Shown here: in pieces, positions 31,903 to 32,096 of the stretch
Layout of the letters: the number at the start of each line of letters is the position of its first letter
Position numbering within the stretch: position 1 is the stretch's first letter
Source: a bacterium
Lineage (GTDB): Bacteria > ARS69
Length of the DNA: 32,096 bases
Assembly (NCBI GenBank): GCA_025774805.1
Contig: JALGZR010000037.1
Span: 1 to 32,096 of the forward strand
Direction: 5' to 3'
The notes under the pieces: model-generated
What the model was told of the DNA's origin: nothing
The model's input: only the letters and a program-made list of their open reading frames with translations
Database searches by the model: none
Translations under genes and position numbers: made by a program

Positions 31903-32096
31903 ATGTCCAGACTGGTACCGCCTCATGGCGGCGACGTGCTGAAACCCTTGCTTCTCAGCGGCGGGGCCCTGAAGGAAGAGATGACGAAGGCCGAGGGTCT
32001 CAAGAAGGTCCCGATGACCTCCCGGGAGACCTCCGACCTGATCATGATGGGGATCGGAGCGTTCACCCCCCTTGATGGCTTCATGGGGCACGACGA
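31903..32096 (+). CDS. sat: Sulfate adenylyltransferase (ATP sulfurylase), N-terminal part
   Basis: Cut off by the window end after 64 residues. The N-terminus [17 protein letters not shown] and the segment [20 protein letters not shown], then [13 protein letters not shown], are those of the archaeal/dissimilatory-type single-subunit ATP sulfurylase, which makes adenosine 5'-phosphosulfate from ATP and sulfate (or the reverse in sulfur oxidisers). AAAAGGAG lies about eight bases before the ATG. Only genes beyond the window (apr, qmo, dsr or assimilatory cys genes) would show whether it serves dissimilation or assimilation. Confidence 0.92.
   Translation, partial: MSRLVPPHGGDVLKPLLLSGGALKEEMTKAEGLKKVPMTSRETSDLIMMGIGAFTPLDGFMGHD

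Noticed and set aside
1-32096. CRISPR array, prophage, insertion sequence or restriction-modification genes
   Set aside because: No regularly spaced repeat-spacer structure, transposase, integrase, capsid or methylase motifs were seen. The dispersed repeats are too few and irregular to be a CRISPR.

Overview
The window is GC-rich, densely coded DNA from a Gram-negative bacterium. It carries a TonB-dependent outer-membrane receptor and four large secreted proteins that end in an 'NPFRG...WDGRD...G.Y' type C-terminal domain (FlgD-Ig / type IX-like sorting domain). It also has ASPIC/UnbV FG-GAP and dockerin-like exported proteins, and an rnf operon whose visible order is D-G-E-A. Together these point to the FCB superphylum, most likely an uncultured lineage of the Eisenbacteria/Latescibacteria/Zixibacteria kind. 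This placement is inference; no rRNA gene is present.

Layout: (1) 1-2563, the distal part of an Rnf ion-pumping ferredoxin:NAD+ oxidoreductase operon (rnfD, rnfG, rnfE, rnfA, almost all overlapping), ending in a tiny Cys-rich membrane protein. (2) 2590-4886, a FAD monooxygenase and a convergent radical SAM protein. (3) 5368-12217, a 1459-residue secreted Asp-box/FN3 protein with a textbook terminator, then a two-gene unit of a small secreted protein with a natural His6 tract and an ASPIC/UnbV FG-GAP protein. (4) 12328-12404, tRNA-Asp(GTC) on the minus strand with its own promoter. (5) 12573-18013, a minus-strand peptidoglycan-sugar cluster: murQ, an SSS-family symporter and anmK, each pair overlapping by 4 bases, followed by a SpoIID/LytB-type lipoprotein. 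(6) 18093-28998, an exported-protein region: a PorU/gingipain-like C25 peptidase with its own sorting domain, a dockerin-like protein, a YCF48-type protein, an Asp-box protein and a TonB-dependent receptor. (7) 29317-32096, a CBS-domain protein, a divergent SLC13/DASS transporter and the start of sat (ATP sulfurylase), i.e. a sulfate-uptake and activation locus cut by the window end.

How the genes work together: MurQ, the symporter and AnmK form a coherent route for taking up and degrading (anhydro-)MurNAc to GlcNAc-6-P, and the adjacent SpoIID-type enzyme is in a family that can release such sugars. The C25 peptidase resembles the PorU sortase, and the window holds several proteins that could be its clients. 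SLC13 plus Sat suggests sulfate import coupled to APS formation.

The main non-coding structure is a dispersed repeat family (consensus begins TAGCCCGCATATCTCACC) with about six copies here. Two of them supply the stop codon of the neighbouring gene, and two form a perfect 24-bp inverted pair between anmK and spoIID. Two strong sigma70-type promoters (both TTGACG) precede the C25 peptidase and the dockerin-like protein. There is no sign of phage, insertion sequence, CRISPR or restriction-modification genes.
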